The notes beneath the pieces were generated by a model, which was not told the origin of the DNA, searched no databases, and saw nothing but the letters and a program-made list of their open reading frames with translations. 54,294 nucleotides of DNA. It comes from Bacillota bacterium. GTDB taxonomy: Bacteria > Bacillota > Clostridia > Saccharofermentanales > Fastidiosipilaceae. Location: positions 1 to 54,294 of the forward strand of contig JASGUU010000034.1 of NCBI GenBank assembly GCA_030057555.1, written 5' to 3'. The position numbers and the translations under genes are program-made. Shown piece after piece: positions 52,138-54,294 of the stretch. Numbering within the stretch: the first letter of the stretch is position 1; the number at the start of each line of letters is the position of its first letter.

Positions 52138-52794
52138 TCAACGTATGCTCAGGCCGGAGGTGTCACAGGTCTGCTCCCCCCAGGAGATGAAGTGGGGCTC
52201 ATTCTTCTCCACGTTCTCCAGCGCCTTGATCTGTGCGTCGAGGTCAGTATCGATCCCTTTGTTGATTCTCCTGACGACGATCCAGGTGAGCAGAAAGCCG
52301 AGAGCCAGCACGCCAAGCAAGACAAACAGTCTTATTTCCTCAGCGGGAACCAGCAGCTTATCCACCAGAACCATCAGCACAATGCCGACCCACATGCCGA
52401 CGAAGAACGTCAGGCTGCCTACAGACAGCTTACCCACTTTTCCGCTTTGTTGATTGTTGCGTGCGGCGATCTGACTTCGGATTGCCGGTGCCCAGTGCTG
52501 GTACTGCCTGCAGTGAGGGCACTTTCCCTCCTCGTCCTGGGGTATCTCAAAACCTCCGCTCCTGATCTTCTCATCCATCTGCGCCACATTGGCGGCCAGC
52601 TGCATTCTGGCCTGATCTTTCATTACCTCTGCACCGGCGCTACTGGTATAGGCCCAGGTAGTAGACTTGAGCATGCTGCCGTTGCGCGCTCTGAGGCTGC
52701 TGCGCTTCTCGACCGGCCTGCCACAGAGCTCACAGGTGTAGCCCCAGCTGTAATACTGGGTTGCCGTCGCGCCGACAAATTGCCGGTTTGCCAT
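52138..52794 (-). CDS. Membrane protein with split CxxC zinc site, copy 1
   Basis: 218 residues. Two CxxC pairs (C21/C24 in TCELCGRP and C92/C95 in KCPHCRQY) flank an alpha-helical, Gln/Met-rich stretch and would form one zinc ribbon in the cytoplasm. Two membrane helices (about 126-147 and 155-175) and a charged C-terminal tail ending in ENVEKNEPHFISWGEQTCDTSGL follow. No known family comes to mind. It starts at 52794 after a run of eight G. The copy at 52991-53647 is nearly the same length and sequence, so the pair arose by tandem duplication. Function unknown. Confidence 0.83.
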   Translation of the reverse strand: MANRQFVGATATQYYSWGYTCELCGRPVEKRSSLRARNGSMLKSTTWAYTSSAGAEVMKDQARMQLAANVAQMDEKIRSGGFEIPQDEEGKCPHCRQYQHWAPAIRSQIAARNNQQSGKVGKLSVGSLTFFVGMWVGIVLMVLVDKLLVPAEEIRLFVLLGVLALGFLLTWIVVRRINKGIDTDLDAQIKALENVEKNEPHFISWGEQTCDTSGLSIR

Positions 52795-52897
52795 AAAAAC
52801 CCCCCCCTTTATGTCGTTTGCTCCGGCCGCCTAGTCTTTTTGCGGTTGTTCTTATGAGTACATATATGTATGGGCAGAACGCCTTCGTTCCCTGCCC

Positions 52898-52903
52898 ATT
52901 ATA
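52898..52903 (-). promoter_or_regulatory. -10 box of copy 1 (TATAAT)
   Basis: In the gene direction GAACTGCTCGTATAATG, perfect -10; the -35 is poor. The same block precedes copy 2. A palindrome ACATATATGT lies between this box and the gene. Confidence 0.55.
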
Positions 52904-52990
52904 CGAGCAGTTCTTTCATTTTTGCCTGATTCTTGAATGCTTCTACATATCCTTTCATCGTATCTGCGCCCTCGCCTGAGCGGATTTGCA

Positions 52991-53647
52991 TCAGTGTATG
53001 CTCAGGCCATAGGTGTCACAGGACTGCTCCGCCCAGGCGATGAAGCGGGGCTCATTTTTCTCCACGTTCTCCAGCACCTTGACCTGTGCGTCGAGGTTTG
53101 CTTTGGACCTCTTGTAAACGTTCCAGACGACGATCCAGGTGACCAGGAAGCCGAAAAGCAGCGAGCCGCCCAGGACAAACATCCATGTATCCTTGCCGGG
53201 AGCCAGCAGTTTGTCCAGCAGCAGCAGGAGCCCCAGACTGACCCACATACCGACAAAGAATGTTAGCCAGCCAATGGCCAGTTTATCCCCTCTTCTGCTC
53301 TTCGGGTTGTTATGCGCGGCGATCTGACTTTGAATCTCCGGCGCCCAGTGCTGGTACTGTTTGCAGTGGGGGCACTTCCCCTCCTCGCCCTGGGGTATCT
53401 CAAAGCCTTCGTTCCTGATCTTTTCATCCATTTGCGCCACGCCGACGGCCAGCTGCATTCTCGCCTGATCCTTCATTGCCTCCGCGCCTGCGCGGTCGAT
53501 AGAGGCCCAGGTGGTGGACTTGTGCATGCTGCCGTTGCGTGCACTGACGCCGCTGCGCTTCTCAACCGGCATGCCGCAGAGTTCGCAGGTATAGCCCCAG
53601 CTGTAATACTGGGTTGCTATCGCGCCGACAAATTTCTGGTTTGCCAT
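52991..53647 (-). CDS. Membrane protein with split CxxC zinc site, copy 2
   Basis: 218 residues from ATG 53647, after AGGGGGG; an in-frame start at 53716 has no site. Same layout as copy 1: TCELCGMP (C21, C24), KCPHCKQY (C92, C95), two membrane helices (about 126-147 and 155-176) and an identical ENVEKNEP tail. Differences are scattered substitutions, mostly conservative, with no frameshift in either copy, so both seem to be under selection. The tandem pairing next to another duplicated pair of membrane proteins is unusual. Function unknown. Confidence 0.83.
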   Translation of the reverse strand: MANQKFVGAIATQYYSWGYTCELCGMPVEKRSGVSARNGSMHKSTTWASIDRAGAEAMKDQARMQLAVGVAQMDEKIRNEGFEIPQGEEGKCPHCKQYQHWAPEIQSQIAAHNNPKSRRGDKLAIGWLTFFVGMWVSLGLLLLLDKLLAPGKDTWMFVLGGSLLFGFLVTWIVVWNVYKRSKANLDAQVKVLENVEKNEPRFIAWAEQSCDTYGLSIH

Positions 53648-53709
53648 CTGTATCCCCCCTTTTGTGCCGTTTGTTGCGGCCGCTTTGTCTATTTGCGTTT
53701 TTTGAAATG

Positions 53710-53757
53710 CATACATTAAATGTATGGACAGGACGCATTTGTTCCGTGCATATTATA
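53710..53757 (-). promoter_or_regulatory. Promoter and palindrome upstream of copy 2
   Basis: TATAAT on the minus strand at 53757-53752, in the same GAACTGCTCGTATAATATG context as copy 1. Between it and the gene lies CATACAT-TAA-ATGTATG (53710-53726), a perfect 7-bp inverted repeat; copy 1 has a shorter form at the same place. This may be an operator. Confidence 0.55.
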
Positions 53758-53759
53758 CG

Positions 53760-54152
53760 AGCAGTTCTTCCATTTTTTCTAAATTTCTGAATACTTCTGC
53801 ATGTCATCCATCGCGACGACAGCATTGCTGTCCCTGCTATCCGGATCGGCTCCTGCCTTTGTAAAAGCTCCGCTTCAGCTGTCCGATAAGTGCTCCGTGT
53901 GCATGAGTGAGACAAAGTGTTGTGTCTGGAGCTTCAGGAACGAGCTGTTGTAGAAGAACACGCGGAAGCCTGCGGGTGCCTTCGCAGCGCAAAGGACACA
54001 TCCGGACGGGACAGGCAGATTCTGCTCTTCATCGAGTCTGTCTCGATGATCCTTCCCGCAGCGATACGAAGACACAAGCGCGAGACAGAAATCGCAGCAA
54101 AGTACCTTGTGACTCAGATGCTGTGGGAGGCGGGCTGTTTTTTATGTTCGGG
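53760..54152. other. No supportable gene
   Basis: Short open frames exist on both strands but none has a good start and recognisable motif. Probably decayed mobile DNA, given the repeat and intron at its right. Confidence 0.4.
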
Positions 54153-54197
54153 TCCAGCTTTGGTCAGGATCGCGAGAAATCCAAAAAAAGATTTGGC
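54153..54197. repeat. Single diverged unit of the 71-bp repeat family
   Basis: CTTTGGTCAGGATCGCGAG followed by AAATCCAAA matches the outer units of the 19360 array. A CCAAA...TTTGG hairpin (54180-54196) follows, ending just before the intron boundary. Confidence 0.6.
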
Positions 54198-54294
54198 GTG
54201 CGCCAGTTCGGTGCAAGGGAGATAGTGAGGTGAGATTCCTCACCCGGTAAAGGGGTAGCGCCCAGCCGGTACATAGCCTTGGAGCCTTAGTCCG
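54198..54294 (+). ncRNA. Likely 5' end of a group II intron, running off the window
   Basis: The sequence begins GTGCGCC (54198), matching the conserved 5' GUGYG of group II introns. It continues with a stem GGTGAG-ATT-CCTCACC, then CGGTAAAGGGGTAGCGCCC and AGCCGGTACATAGCC, which look like the conserved first part of domain I. The reverse-transcriptase gene and domains V/VI would lie beyond the right edge. It sits directly after a short hairpin of the repeat unit. Confidence 0.6.

Overview
The window looks like a GC-rich Bacillota chromosome, most likely an anaerobic Clostridia-type organism. This rests on strong AGGAGG-type ribosome sites, a LytTR regulator with an AgrC-like kinase, a sortase-anchored Cna-B surface protein, an LplABC-type sugar importer without its own ATPase, and Rho-independent terminators. 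No rRNA, tRNA or housekeeping gene was seen, so the taxonomy is an inference. The right edge appears to cut into a group II intron and the left edge cuts a surface-protein pseudogene.

Layout. (1) 1-9956: two copies of a divergent 'surface protein / LytTR regulator' cassette. The left copy is decaying (frameshift, lost metal-site residues, a stub of the regulator); the right copy is intact and is followed by a histidine kinase. (2) 9963-14180, minus strand: a four-gene cell-surface acylation operon (transglutaminase-like protein, lipoprotein, MBOAT acyltransferase, AlgJ/DHHW-type SGNH protein). (3) 14276-18966: Gfo/Idh/MocA oxidoreductase, a secreted GH26 mannanase ending in a stump of a GH5 domain, and a MATE exporter. 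(4) 19870-25932, plus strand: an operon for a sugar acid: TIM-barrel isomerase, AEC carrier, mannitol/fructuronate-type dehydrogenase, LarA-like nickel-pincer epimerase and PfkB kinase. (5) 25933-30012: a repeat-rich stretch with duplicated terminators, TGCATAAATATGCA palindromes, a dead transposase, an AAA ATPase with large palindromes in front of it, and a 60-bp tandem hairpin array. (6) 30013-49901: a glycan locus. Minus strand: an esterase/metallo-beta-lactamase fusion and a beta-propeller hydrolase. Plus strand: a split ROK regulator, a deoxyhypusine-synthase-like protein, an HldE-like kinase, a HAD phosphatase, a DapA-type aldolase, a solute-binding protein with two permeases, and two GH38 alpha-mannosidases (one 1627 residues long). 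(7) 49994-53647: two tandem duplicated pairs of unknown membrane proteins. (8) 53648-54294: promoter, repeat remnant and intron start.

How it fits together. The genes point to use of mannose-rich glycans. GH26 cuts beta-mannan outside the cell, the binding protein and permeases import oligosaccharides, GH38 enzymes trim alpha-mannosides inside, and the aldolase, kinases and dehydrogenases feed products onward. The least explained parts are the DHS-like/HldE-like/HAD trio, the nickel-pincer epimerase next to a mannonate-type dehydrogenase, the palindromes before the ATPase gene, and the two families of tandem hairpins.
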